From NCBI RefSeq assembly GCF_014193895.1, contig NZ_BLZR01000001.1, positions 2,728,001 through 2,792,000 on the forward strand: 64,000 bases of DNA, in the 5' to 3' direction. Both the position numbers and the translations under genes were made by a program. Position 1 is the first letter of the stretch; the number at the start of each line of letters is the position of its first letter. This stretch comes from Clostridium fungisolvens (GTDB taxonomy: Bacteria; Bacillota; Clostridia; Clostridiales; Clostridiaceae). The notes under the pieces are model-generated. The model ran no database searches. It saw nothing but the letters and a program-made list of their open reading frames with translations, and had not been told where the DNA came from. Below, in pieces: positions 44,875 through 53,989 of this stretch.

Positions 44875-45798
44875 CTAATAAGTAGTTACAGCAATTTCAT
44901 TGATTGCGCCTCTTCCACTACCCTTACTATTTATGTTTCTTACAGCCTTTACTCTTCCTATATTAAATCCTTCATATAACTCATCAAAAAAGTTATCATT
45001 TTCATCTATATTCTTGGGATCTGAATTACTTAACATCACTTTTACTTGCTTACTTTCTGCCAATCTTCTTACCCATTTTCCAAGTCTTATTTGAGATTCA
45101 TCGTTAAACTCAACTTTAGAATAATCATTAAAGCTAGAGGTATCGCTTAGTGGTCTATATGGAGGATCAATATAAATGAAAGTTTCAGAATTAATATATT
45201 CTTCAACTCCAGTAAAATCACCATTTAGAATTATTACATCCTTTAATGCTTTATTTACTTCTAAAAGATTTTCCTCGTCTAAAATTGGTGCACTGCGTCT
45301 CTTACCAAATGGCACATTAAATCCACCTTTTTTATTTTCTCTATATAATCCATTAAAACAGGTCTTGTTTAAGAATATCATTATTGCTGCAAGTTCTATC
45401 CAGTTTTTGCTAAACTCCTCCACACCTACATGTATTTTTAAGTTGTTAAATAGTTCTCTTTTTTCATAATAAAATTTTTCTTTAAATTCCATCTCATCTG
45501 TACTGTGATAGCTATCGTGAAATTCTTCTAATTTCTCTATCAAATCTTCTACATTATTCTGTATTACCTTATATGTTATTACAAGAATTTTATTTATATC
45601 ATTAATCACAATTCTATCAAAATTATATTTTGCCTGAAGATTAAAGAAAACCGCACCTCCACCAATAAATGGTTCAATATATGTATTAATTTTGTCTTCT
45701 TTTAATTTACTAGGATAGAAGTCTTCAAACTGCTCTAGCAATTGAGTCTTTCCTCCTGCCCATTTTAAAAATGGTTTTGCATTATTTCTTATTCCCAT
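44875..45798 (-). CDS. dpnM: Dam-type adenine-N6 methyltransferase (DpnM-like, GATC)
   Basis: About 307 residues. Motif I is FLKWAGGKTQLL (about residues 9-20) and motif IV is DPPY in FIYIDPPYRPLS; the order is that of D12-class alpha-type adenine methylases (Dam, DpnM). The protein protects GATC on double-stranded DNA. The ATG at 45798 has GAGGAGA upstream and overlaps the end of the DpnA-like gene by 17 bases, so the two methylases are translationally coupled. Confidence 0.93.
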   Translation of the reverse strand: MGIRNNAKPFLKWAGGKTQLLEQFEDFYPSKLKEDKINTYIEPFIGGGAVFFNLQAKYNFDRIVINDINKILVITYKVIQNNVEDLIEKLEEFHDSYHSTDEMEFKEKFYYEKRELFNNLKIHVGVEEFSKNWIELAAIMIFLNKTCFNGLYRENKKGGFNVPFGKRRSAPILDEENLLEVNKALKDVIILNGDFTGVEEYINSETFIYIDPPYRPLSDTSSFNDYSKVEFNDESQIRLGKWVRRLAESKQVKVMLSNSDPKNIDENDNFFDELYEGFNIGRVKAVRNINSKGSGRGAINEIAVTTY

Positions 45799-46558
45799 TA
45801 TTAATCTCCTCATCTGTTAGCCTTCTATAGGTCAATTCTAAAAATTCTTTTTCTTTATCAATTCCAATAAATCTTCTATTATTCATTAGTGCTGCAACTC
45901 CTGTAGTTCCTGAACCCACAAATGGATCTAAAATCACATCACCTTCATTTGATGAAGATAAAATCACTCTTTTAAGTACTTCCAAGGGTTTTTGAGTTGG
46001 ATGTTTTCCGTGCATTTTTTCTTTTTTTGGAGTTGTAGGAATTAACCACATACTTCTCATTTGCTTTCCATCATTCATTTCTTTCATAAGCTCATAATTA
46101 AATGTATGTCTAAACTTTTTTGTTTTTTTTGCCCATATTAGCGTTTCATGACTTGCAGTAAAGCATCTACAGCCCATATTAGGAGCTGCATTTGGTTTAA
46201 ACCAAGAAACTTCGTTTATTATATAATAACCCATCTCAAGCAATATATATGTTATCTGATGTATACAATGATAAGTACCAGATATCCAAATACTTCCTTC
46301 ATCTTTTAAAACTCTATCACAACTTTTAAGCCACTTTTTATGAAACTTAACATCTTCCTTAAAGCCATTTGATTTATCCCATTCACCCTTGTTTACACTT
46401 ACCATCCTACCATTACTGCACGTAATTCCATCGTTACTTAATAGGTAAGGAGGATCTGCAAAAATTAAATCTACAGACTTCTCATTAAGCTTCATCAATT
46501 GTCTATTACAATCTCCTTTATACAACTTAAAGTTACTTTTTTCTTTAAATATAGCCAT
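45782..46558 (-). CDS. dpnA: adenine-specific methyltransferase (DpnA-like)
   Basis: About 258 residues of the beta class: motif IV DPPY (IFADPPYLLS, near residue 37) precedes motif I FVGSGTTG (near residue 217). DpnA-type enzymes also methylate GATC, including in single-stranded DNA, and allow unmethylated incoming plasmid DNA to survive. The ATG at 46558 is chosen because GGTGG lies five bases before it. First gene of the DpnII-type cluster. Confidence 0.92.
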   Translation of the reverse strand: MAIFKEKSNFKLYKGDCNRQLMKLNEKSVDLIFADPPYLLSNDGITCSNGRMVSVNKGEWDKSNGFKEDVKFHKKWLKSCDRVLKDEGSIWISGTYHCIHQITYILLEMGYYIINEVSWFKPNAAPNMGCRCFTASHETLIWAKKTKKFRHTFNYELMKEMNDGKQMRSMWLIPTTPKKEKMHGKHPTQKPLEVLKRVILSSSNEGDVILDPFVGSGTTGVAALMNNRRFIGIDKEKEFLELTYRRLTDEEINNGNKK

Positions 46559-46617
46559 AATAACCACCATAATTATATTATTATACAAATATATTAACTC
46601 TTCTATTTTACATTAAA

Positions 46618-46640
46618 AAAGAGCTATTTGACAGCTCTTT
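46618..46640 (-). terminator. terminator between the extra methylase and the DpnII cluster
   Basis: AAAGAGCT (46618-46625) and AGCTCTTT (46633-46640) stem with a T-run on the minus strand; the stem touches the methylase stop codon. Confidence 0.8.
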
Positions 46641-47359
46641 CAAAACTTTTTTAAAACAAATAAATATTCATGCGCTATAAGCAGAAAATTTTTCTTCTTA
46701 CTTATTTCTTTCCATTTATCAGCGGACTTACAATTGTGCTGTTCTTTTATGACTATCTCTTTTAGCAAAAATCCTTCATTCATAAATATGTTCATAATAT
46801 TAAATCCTAAAGGTACGATAAACCCATTCTTTCTTGTATCACCCATAAGTATTGCACAATAACAATTATTTTTTAACACTCTAAAACATTCTTTAGCAAC
46901 TAATTTCATTGACTTGTAGAAATCTTCCACTGTTAATAAGGATAAATCATCTTTTTCATCATCACTATATTTTATAATATTAGCATAAGGTGGATGCGTA
47001 CATATTAGATCTATTGAGTTATCATTTATAGCAACAAGATTCCTTGCATCTCCTCTTTCAATTGAAATATTGAAACCATTATATTTATAACACCTTTCTT
47101 TTGATATTTTCAACGCATAATCATTAACATCAGTGCCAATAAATCTTCTATTTAACATAGCTGCCTCTATTGCAGTAGTTCCACTTCCTAAAAATTGATC
47201 AAGTACTAAATCACCATCATTACTATATCTGAGTATTATGTTTCTTGGTACGTATGGACTCCAATTGCCTGGATAATCACCCCTATGTGCACTCCAGTGT
47301 CCTCTATTAGGAAAGCTCCATAAAGAGGTACCTTGTAATTTTCGTTCTACTTCACTCAT
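46640..47359 (-). CDS. beta-class DNA methyltransferase (N6-A or N4-C), third methylase of the cluster
   Basis: About 239 residues. N-terminal WSFPNRGHWSAHRGDYPGNWS, then motif I as LDQFLGSGTTAIEAA (near residue 54-68), the TDVN motif II and motif IV as HPPY in ICTHPPYANI (near residue 124). The order X-I-IV and the HPPY variant place it among beta-class methylases with N4-cytosine or N6-adenine activity. The ATG at 47359 has GAGGTG before it. No cognate endonuclease is adjacent, so it may be an orphan modifier or a former partner of another endonuclease. Confidence 0.82.
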   Translation of the reverse strand: MSEVERKLQGTSLWSFPNRGHWSAHRGDYPGNWSPYVPRNIILRYSNDGDLVLDQFLGSGTTAIEAAMLNRRFIGTDVNDYALKISKERCYKYNGFNISIERGDARNLVAINDNSIDLICTHPPYANIIKYSDDEKDDLSLLTVEDFYKSMKLVAKECFRVLKNNCYCAILMGDTRKNGFIVPLGFNIMNIFMNEGFLLKEIVIKEQHNCKSADKWKEISKKKNFLLIAHEYLFVLKKF

Positions 47360-48140
47360 CAATAATCACCTCTGCTAGATTATTGACTATTACCATTAAT
47401 TAAATACTTATTGTCATTGAATTGACTCAAAATATGCGCATAAAATATTAATTACTGCTTAGTTTGAATAATAATTTTTTTCTGAATATATAATCACCAC
47501 CGATTATATAATTACATCACGCATACTTATATCTTTAGGAGTAACCCATATTACTTTAGAAGAATAAAAAAATAGGATCTTTAAGTTGAAATTAATTTTA
47601 GGAATATTTACAAATTAATTAGATTAGATACAATTTTAATCAAAAACAAGCACGTTGGTCAAGTACTTTAAATTACTTCTGGACTAATGGCTTCAAGTAG
47701 TCAACTCTATTATGAAAATGCTGGACTTAAAACAAACAAAGTAGATTCTACTAGGAAATCAAAAGAAACTGTATTTATAACTTACATATCTCGAAAAATA
47801 TATAATCTTTTGAATATACAACCTTTCGAGTCCTATTATATATAATAAAACATCAAATATAAATCCTAGTAAAGCACCATGTTACCTTACTAGGATATTT
47901 TGATGTTATAATTTACATTTATACCATTATTATACGAGAACATTACGAATCATGAAATTCAAATCAAAGAAAGTCATTGCAAATAGACTACAATTTTTAT
48001 TATTACAATAACCTCTGTATTTCCATTATGCTAAATAAAATAAATTAGCTCTCGAACCTGCTCCAACATTAATTCCACAGTAAAAAACTCTATTTAAGCC
48101 AATATAATTCTACTAAAAAATACTCTTGGATTTTTAAAAA
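47360..48140. other. gene-poor intergenic region with a hairpin
   Basis: No gene is recognised. A hairpin at about 47863-47900 (AATCCTAGTAA ... TTACTAGGAT) resembles a terminator but has no gene in front of it on either strand, which suggests a lost gene. Confidence 0.4.
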
Positions 48141-48314
48141 CTAATGTTTTGGGTTTCCAGCTTCACAATGTGCACTTCTACATTCACGACAATATGATTG
48201 TGGAATAATCTTTCCATTATTCATTGTTCTGTAACCGAAGTCTTCCTCAATATCTGCCTCTCCTTTAGCTATCTTGTTACAACATGGACATTCAGCATAT
48301 TTACCATAAGGCAT
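48141..48314 (-). CDS. small zinc-binding protein
   Basis: 57 residues from the ATG at 48314, which has GGGGGA six bases upstream. Four cysteines form a zinc ribbon (CPCC near residues 9-12 and CREC near 42-45), followed by a His. No other domain. Small proteins of this type are often nucleic-acid or protein-binding modules; function unknown. Confidence 0.65.
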   Translation of the reverse strand: MPYGKYAECPCCNKIAKGEADIEEDFGYRTMNNGKIIPQSYCRECRSAHCEAGNPKH

Positions 48315-48614
48315 ATTAACTCCCCCTAAAAATTTATTTGTTATTATACAATACGTAAACATAATATGAAAATCGTATTATCATAATAATACCAAATATG
48401 CCATAATTCTTCAATATATAACTTAACTAAAATCTTTTATTAAACTATTGCTCCAATTTTCAACTTATCGGAGCACAAGTATACTAATGCTTTATATCTT
48501 TGTTAATTAATTAGTTACCGTGCTTGATTTCTCTTCTAACCTTATGGATAAAAGCACAATAACATATTTAACTAGCACTACCCCCTAGTATTCACTCATT
48601 TAAACCCGTGAGAA

Positions 48615-48642
48615 GAAAAAAAGCTAATTTTATTAGCTTTTT
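48615..48642 (-). terminator. terminator of the GHKL operon
   Basis: AAAAAAGCTAAT / ATTAGCTTTTT stem about 100 bases after the last gene's stop. The run of T residues lies on both strands. Confidence 0.75.
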
Positions 48643-48743
48643 AGAACTTCCAGCAAAATAATTTAGGGATATGTATTTTATTGAACTCAATTAAGGTATA
48701 ATCCTATGCTAACTTTGACTTGAATGAGCTATGTACATAATCC

Positions 48744-49511
48744 CTACGCCGAAATGCCATTACTTTTAGCTATATTCTCACAAAAATCTATTACAGAATT
48801 TTTAATATAATCTTCTGTCATAAAATCCAATAGCATAACACTTCCAAGCTGAGAAATATACTTTGCGATTTCAGGATAAATATCTTTAATCGTCTCTATT
48901 TGTTCACCATATTTCTCAACCATCGCCATTTCTGCTTTTAATGCACCTATAACAATTTTTTTATTATTAGAATATCCGCGCCAGGTAAATTCTCTGTAAC
49001 GCACATAATTTTCTGTAGCAAACTTTGTTAATAAATATGTATCCTCTAACGTATCATCTTTTGTAAGATATACTCTATAGAACACTCTTGATAAAGCCCC
49101 AAACATCAAACCTCTTCTTCGGCCTTGTCCAAACATCCAGTGGTCCTTAATTACATTCTTACCACTATCCATTGGCATTGCTTGTACACCGGCCGCATAA
49201 CCTTTTTCAAGTATAATCCACATCCAGAAACGTTCATTGCCTAGCACATGCTTCGGCAAATCCTTCAAGTGTTCATACAAAATAACAGCATTTTCAAAAT
49301 CTACCTTAGAATAATCTCCATCCACGCTACTCTTTAATTCGAAGTCTTCAATTAAGTACTTTTTTTCTATGAAATAATCAGCAGGTAACTCAGCAATAAA
49401 TGCATCACTACATGTTGGATTGTTCTTAATAATTTTTGTAAATTTGTCTAAATTACCCTTAACCGTAGCTAACGCTTCATCGCTAAGAAATTTTATATTA
49501 ATTTTACTCAT
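48744..49511 (-). CDS. GHKL-operon protein 4, DUF6339-like
   Basis: About 255 residues. I recall the pattern (LSDEALATVKGNL ... ERFWMWIILEKGYA ... HWMFGQGRRRGLMFGALSRVF) as the DUF6339 group of uncharacterised proteins; this is from memory. It is mostly helical with conserved aromatic and Arg residues (GRRRGLMFG near 127-135). The ATG at 49511 has GGAGG nine bases before it and overlaps the upstream stop by eight bases (GATGAGTAA). Last gene of the four-gene operon. No nuclease motif is apparent. Confidence 0.75.
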   Translation of the reverse strand: MSKINIKFLSDEALATVKGNLDKFTKIIKNNPTCSDAFIAELPADYFIEKKYLIEDFELKSSVDGDYSKVDFENAVILYEHLKDLPKHVLGNERFWMWIILEKGYAAGVQAMPMDSGKNVIKDHWMFGQGRRRGLMFGALSRVFYRVYLTKDDTLEDTYLLTKFATENYVRYREFTWRGYSNNKKIVIGALKAEMAMVEKYGEQIETIKDIYPEIAKYISQLGSVMLLDFMTEDYIKNSVIDFCENIAKSNGISA

Positions 49512-50424
49512 CGTCAGAAGCCTCCTCTCCATTAATTGCCAACTGATAAAAATCTCTTATACTCTTGTCCGTTGGTTCATTCATAAGTAATTGAGCAAGT
49601 TCGAAACAATTGATATTGTAAAAATCCTCTGATTCTAATTCTTTTCCCTTAACATACGAATATCTTTTCAAAACAGATTTGAACCAAATCTTATCATCAC
49701 ATATATCCTCTATTGAATCAGTCTCTTCAAAACCTCGTTGTATCTCCTGCAAGCAATTCGAAAGGACCGGCACAACTAAATTTGCAAAAAACATACTATT
49801 GTACATGCTATGATTTTTCATAGTATCATAAATATTGTAGTTTTCCGGATTCAAATATATCACTATTTTCCCCGGCTCGTTATTGTAAGTAACAATTCCC
49901 TCTGCATCATCTTTATTAACAATAGTAAATATGGATGACATCTTATTATCATTACTCTCATTAATATCTACTCTAAACTTTATACCGTCGTCTGCTGCGA
50001 GAATATTCGAAGGGTTTATATGGAACTTATACCCTTCAAAATCCTCAACGAAATCTTCACTTACAAAATCTTCAATCTCTTTTGTTGCAACCAAATACGC
50101 TGAAATCGTAACGATATTAGCAAAATGAGAAATTGGTATCTCTTTGTCTTGAGGAGTCTCAAACAACTCAAAAAATTCTCGATATACGGTATTGGAACAT
50201 TCTATTTCACATATTGCTTTAATATAACCGTTCTCGTACAGTTTCTTCAATTCAGGATTATCCAGGAAAAAGAATATATTTTTCAATACAAGCATTCCGT
50301 TAACGATAATCGGAGAGTCATTTTCTTTGTCAAAATCAAAGAAAAACTGAGTTGATTTGTAATCTGCATTGTTATCTTTATCCCTCAATAATGGATAAGG
50401 AAATATTTTATTACCTATAAGCAT
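49504..50424 (-). CDS. GHKL-operon protein 3, uncharacterised
   Basis: A 306-residue acidic protein, mixed alpha/beta, with no recognised family. The N-terminal third has the repeated aromatic stretch STQFFFDFDKEND, and a C-terminal helical part follows. The ATG at 50424 overlaps the end of the GHKL gene by 14 bases and has GAGG upstream, so it is translationally coupled. It could be the effector or adapter of the ATPase, but no catalytic signature is visible. Confidence 0.7.
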   Translation of the reverse strand: MLIGNKIFPYPLLRDKDNNADYKSTQFFFDFDKENDSPIIVNGMLVLKNIFFFLDNPELKKLYENGYIKAICEIECSNTVYREFFELFETPQDKEIPISHFANIVTISAYLVATKEIEDFVSEDFVEDFEGYKFHINPSNILAADDGIKFRVDINESNDNKMSSIFTIVNKDDAEGIVTYNNEPGKIVIYLNPENYNIYDTMKNHSMYNSMFFANLVVPVLSNCLQEIQRGFEETDSIEDICDDKIWFKSVLKRYSYVKGKELESEDFYNINCFELAQLLMNEPTDKSIRDFYQLAINGEEASDDE

Positions 50425-52336
50425 TCATCAACACCTCACTTGAAAACATACTTTTTCTGTTAGTTGTATATTTAACAACATAACGCTCACCCTTTTTCAG
50501 AGGCATTCTGACTTTTCCATCAATAATTTCGCACTGTTCTCCGCTTACCTCTGCAGTCACAATTTCAAGTGCATAGGTATCACTTGCATCGCCGCACATT
50601 TTGAGTTCCATTTCGAACACTTCCTCATCATGAGGTGCAACAAATCTAAAGTCATACCTTCCCTGCTTCTCATCAACAACAATGTTCTTATACTTAATAC
50701 CACCTAATTTAACCTTTTTCAAAATAGGCTTATCACCATCTGTTGCGCCATGTCCACCCTGGTCGTTTGGCTCATCATAAGGATTGGGATTAGGTGGTGT
50801 TTTTGAATTGCCACCAGTTGCCTTTCCATCATCACCATCATCAGTAATGTCTCCGGTTTCATGTACAAATGTCTCATCATCCTCATTATTTTTTTCTTTC
50901 TTTGGCGCCGCTGATTTATTCTTCCTTACCTTAGTAGTATGAACAATATCCTTTTTTATAGTTCTTACTTTAATTTCAACCTCTCCATTTTCTGTAGATG
51001 GCAAAAACTCTCCAGCACCAAAGACATCTGTTTCCTCTGAGCTATCAGAAAGCATAACCTCTGTAACAAACTCTCTTATACTATCACGTAGCAATCTTTC
51101 AGCAGCCTTTGTTTTCTTTTTAAGTTCCTTATCATCATTTAATCTATTAAACTCCCAATCTGTATGCTGGGGATTCTCAATAGCACGAAGTAACGTATTA
51201 AGTTCATTATCTCCAATAATACACATCGCTGAAAAGGGCAACTTACTAAGAGTATCTGTCATCTTTATCTTCATATATGGATATCTAATAAGAACACATT
51301 TCTGAGTAGCAGAATCGCTATGATTTGCATCATATTTCTTAACAAGAACATCAATCTCCCCCAGCTCACCAAGCTCGATCTTTTTCTGAATAACATCATC
51401 ATCAAACAGAAGAGCATACTGGGCCTGAATATCTCTAAACAAACGCTTTCCACATACACGTCTAAGATTAGAATCTGTAATTAACGTAGGTAATGTTTCT
51501 TTTGAAACAACAATGTCATCTACCTCCACAACAAGTGTTTCTTCTTTAATTGCGACCATGAAACTTTCAAGTAACTTAGAAATAATAGACCATCTCCAGT
51601 CTGTTTCAGCATTAAAACCTATAATATATACGTCAGTTCCATAGTTACCTTCTTCTCTGGTAAATTCAGTATCTAAAGTAAATTCCTCAAGTATTGGCTC
51701 CTTCTTTTCATTTGAAGAATAATATGCAATACCTTGAGTTTTTAAGCCATCACCACCAGGAATAGGTGCTGAACGCAGCTTGGAAACTCCAATATATCCA
51801 CGTTCTTCATCTTTGTTATAAGTTGAATAAAAAACTGTATTTATATTGCTGTTGACAATTGCTGCATTCTTACCAATACCTTTTGAACCTCCAGAGCCAC
51901 TACCCTTATACGAGATACCAGATCCTTTTGTTAACAAATAAAATGATTTTTCAGGGTCATTTGTATTAACCCCTTCAAGTCCCGTCGTAAAGAAATCACT
52001 TACTCTGAGACATTTTATCTTTTTGTCCTTAGAACGTGCCAGCATCTTCTTCAAAGGAACCGCTTCTTTAGGTAAATTCTTTTTATATTCATAGCAGGCC
52101 TCTATCATAGAACTTAATTCATCAATTCCCGGAACCTTATCTCTATCCACTTCAAATAAACGATATACAATTTTCGTTAATGGTGGTTTATGATTTGCGT
52201 CAATCGAGTTCTGACCAGTTTCTCTTGCTAACGCTTCTTCTGGCTCTTTCTTGAATGTTTCTACATCACCATTATCAAGACCAACCTCCGGTCCAAAATC
52301 ATTATTTGGACTTCTCCACTTTTTCTCTTCTGTCAT
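50411..52336 (-). CDS. GHKL-fold ATPase with beta-rich C-terminal domain
   Basis: A 641-residue protein. Residues about 30-270 hold a GHKL (HSP90/MutL/histidine-kinase) ATP-binding fold: N-box R38-E39...N43...D46 (ARETGQNSIDAN), G1 box D114...G119 (RVSDFFTTGLEG) and a lid/G2 loop GSGSGGSKGIGKNAA at 145-159. A low-complexity Asp/Glu/Pro/Gly linker (about 485-545) joins a C-terminal beta-rich domain (about 550-641) that looks like an Ig-type or CARDB-like fold. GGGGG precedes the ATG. Probably the motor or sensor of the operon. Confidence 0.82.
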   Translation of the reverse strand: MTEEKKWRSPNNDFGPEVGLDNGDVETFKKEPEEALARETGQNSIDANHKPPLTKIVYRLFEVDRDKVPGIDELSSMIEACYEYKKNLPKEAVPLKKMLARSKDKKIKCLRVSDFFTTGLEGVNTNDPEKSFYLLTKGSGISYKGSGSGGSKGIGKNAAIVNSNINTVFYSTYNKDEERGYIGVSKLRSAPIPGGDGLKTQGIAYYSSNEKKEPILEEFTLDTEFTREEGNYGTDVYIIGFNAETDWRWSIISKLLESFMVAIKEETLVVEVDDIVVSKETLPTLITDSNLRRVCGKRLFRDIQAQYALLFDDDVIQKKIELGELGEIDVLVKKYDANHSDSATQKCVLIRYPYMKIKMTDTLSKLPFSAMCIIGDNELNTLLRAIENPQHTDWEFNRLNDDKELKKKTKAAERLLRDSIREFVTEVMLSDSSEETDVFGAGEFLPSTENGEVEIKVRTIKKDIVHTTKVRKNKSAAPKKEKNNEDDETFVHETGDITDDGDDGKATGGNSKTPPNPNPYDEPNDQGGHGATDGDKPILKKVKLGGIKYKNIVVDEKQGRYDFRFVAPHDEEVFEMELKMCGDASDTYALEIVTAEVSGEQCEIIDGKVRMPLKKGERYVVKYTTNRKSMFSSEVLMNAYR

Positions 52337-52348
52337 TCTGAACGCCCC

Positions 52349-52570
52349 CTATAGTCTAAATTTTTTCTTTGTTTCTTCCTTTATAACAAATCTATTCTTT
52401 TGTTCCTCAAGTTCCTGTTCTATCGCATTAAAGATTGCTTCAACTTGTTCCTCGGAATATGAATAATTTGACGTGTTTGATAGGTTTCCCAACAGATGCA
52501 GCATATCTATTATTTTATTTGTTCTATTTTCAGCTAATCGCTTGAAGTTTTCTTCTTTCTGGGTACTCAT
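52349..52570 (-). CDS. GHKL-operon protein 1, small helical protein
   Basis: 74 residues from the ATG at 52570, which has GGAGGTGG four bases upstream. It is helical and polar (NFKRLAENRTNKIIDMLHLLGNLSN ... EEQVEAIFNAIEQEL, core RTNKIIDMLHLLGNLSNTSNY). The pattern recurs in small proteins of defence islands, but I cannot name the family with certainty. It ends 12 bases before the GHKL start, so it is the first gene of the operon and could be a regulator or adapter. Confidence 0.7.
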   Translation of the reverse strand: MSTQKEENFKRLAENRTNKIIDMLHLLGNLSNTSNYSYSEEQVEAIFNAIEQELEEQKNRFVIKEETKKKFRL

Positions 52571-52708
52571 TTGGCCACCTCCATGTACATATACTATCAT
52601 TTAGTAGTACATTTGTCAATTATTGTGTATATATTTTTTATATTTACTATTTTATTTATGTTTTGTATTATTCATTTTCTAAATTTAATAATATCACTAA
52701 TAAAAAAT

Positions 52709-52765
52709 GAGGGGAGTAAACTATTCGCGCACAGCATAAGCCGCTGCGAAAAATTTACACCCCTC
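52709..52765 (-). terminator. strong terminator between the PLD operon and the GHKL operon
   Basis: GAGGGGAGTAAACTATTCGC (52709-52728) and GCGAAAAATTTACACCCCTC (52746-52765) form a 20-base stem with few mismatches, then TTTTTTATT on the minus strand. Confidence 0.8.
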
Positions 52766-52961
52766 TTAAAAAGTCAGGTTCTATATACATTTTTTCTTGC
52801 TAAAAACACAGACACATATTCTTCAAAAAAGCCCACTAACCCGCATAAAATCAAGTTTTTTTTGATAGCAAGCAGACAGTCTCCACATGGCTCGAGATGA
52901 TAGGAAGTCTGTCAAATACCTACTCTCGTTTACGGGAACATATCGACTACAGTTCGTTTTA

Positions 52962-53846
52962 TCACTCACTTATATCGTATTTATCCTGAATGTATGAACT
53001 GGTTCCTCTTTCTTTCCAAATGATTTTATAAACATACTCACCGTCATGTTTATTGAACCATTCCCATGATTTCACTCCAACTGCATGAATAATTGGCAAT
53101 CCCATTCTGTTGTTTCTAACAAGTGATAAATAATTTGAAATTACAAAATCTTGCTGTGCCATCAATTGGTAATATGTGACTTCATCTCCGCTTTGCTGAA
53201 CAGCTGCAATATCATCTTCAAATTGATGAATAGCCGCCTCATAATTATTATAAACGCTAACATCATAATAATCTGTGTAAACTATTTTTTGTTCGCACCC
53301 ACACTGCTGTAGCACATCAATTTTTGTTTGGTAATATCCTTCTGGTTCCATGAACAAAATATTGATAATTGGGTTCAGACAGTCTGGACATATCTGAGGA
53401 TTTCTAAGCAATCTTATGTCTGATTTACATAAATCCCATAAAGCATTAAATTCTAAAAGATAATTATATACAAATTGTGGTTCATCACACACATTTAAAT
53501 CCTCAATATTTCTTACATTAGCACTTTGTGTCCAGTTAAAAGAACCCAAAAGGCATACTTGCTCGTCAATAATACAAAATTTGTGATGCATAATCCCAGC
53601 ATAACTTACGAGTCGTATTTCTGCGCCCTTAGAATTTAAGTCATCAATAATGTTTATATACCGTTGGTTTATGCCATCATTATTTATTAAAATTCTTATC
53701 TTAATTCCTCTGTTTAATAATTCTAAAAAAATTTGACCATAAATATTAAAATTAATCCATGCTACTGCTGCATAAATGCTTTGTTTAGTATTTTTCAAAT
53801 AGCCCATTACTATATTCTCTAAATTAGTAAAATAGCATCCAGTCAA
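52962..53846 (-). CDS. phospholipase D-like nuclease (single HKD)
   Basis: About 294 residues. One HKD motif (H in MHHKFCIIDEQVCLLGSFNWTQSA; HxK then D/N/S) marks it as a Nuc-type phospholipase D superfamily member, which as a dimer cuts DNA or lipid. The TTG at 53846 is chosen because GGGGGG lies six bases before it and the next residues (CYFTNLENIVMGYL) fit the family start. The C-terminal part has a CPDC...CGC zinc-like set. Last gene of the XRE/DUF262 operon, probably its nuclease effector. Confidence 0.78.
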   Translation of the reverse strand: MTGCYFTNLENIVMGYLKNTKQSIYAAVAWINFNIYGQIFLELLNRGIKIRILINNDGINQRYINIIDDLNSKGAEIRLVSYAGIMHHKFCIIDEQVCLLGSFNWTQSANVRNIEDLNVCDEPQFVYNYLLEFNALWDLCKSDIRLLRNPQICPDCLNPIINILFMEPEGYYQTKIDVLQQCGCEQKIVYTDYYDVSVYNNYEAAIHQFEDDIAAVQQSGDEVTYYQLMAQQDFVISNYLSLVRNNRMGLPIIHAVGVKSWEWFNKHDGEYVYKIIWKERGTSSYIQDKYDISE

Positions 53847-53989
53847 TGCTAACCCCCCCAACTGATTTATTTCATGCACTAAATATAAGTTATATATCCA
53901 AATCACAAAAAATATGTGAACCTGTACTTATTTAATTAAATGCTTTGTGTCAAATTTATACTAATATTTCATCAAACAAATTTTTCATC

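Noticed and set aside
50411..52336. MutL or Mza system identity for the GHKL protein
   Set aside because: The characteristic Z1, AIPR and Vsr partners of Mza are absent and the C-terminal part is not MutL-like. Only the GHKL ATP-binding motifs are shared.
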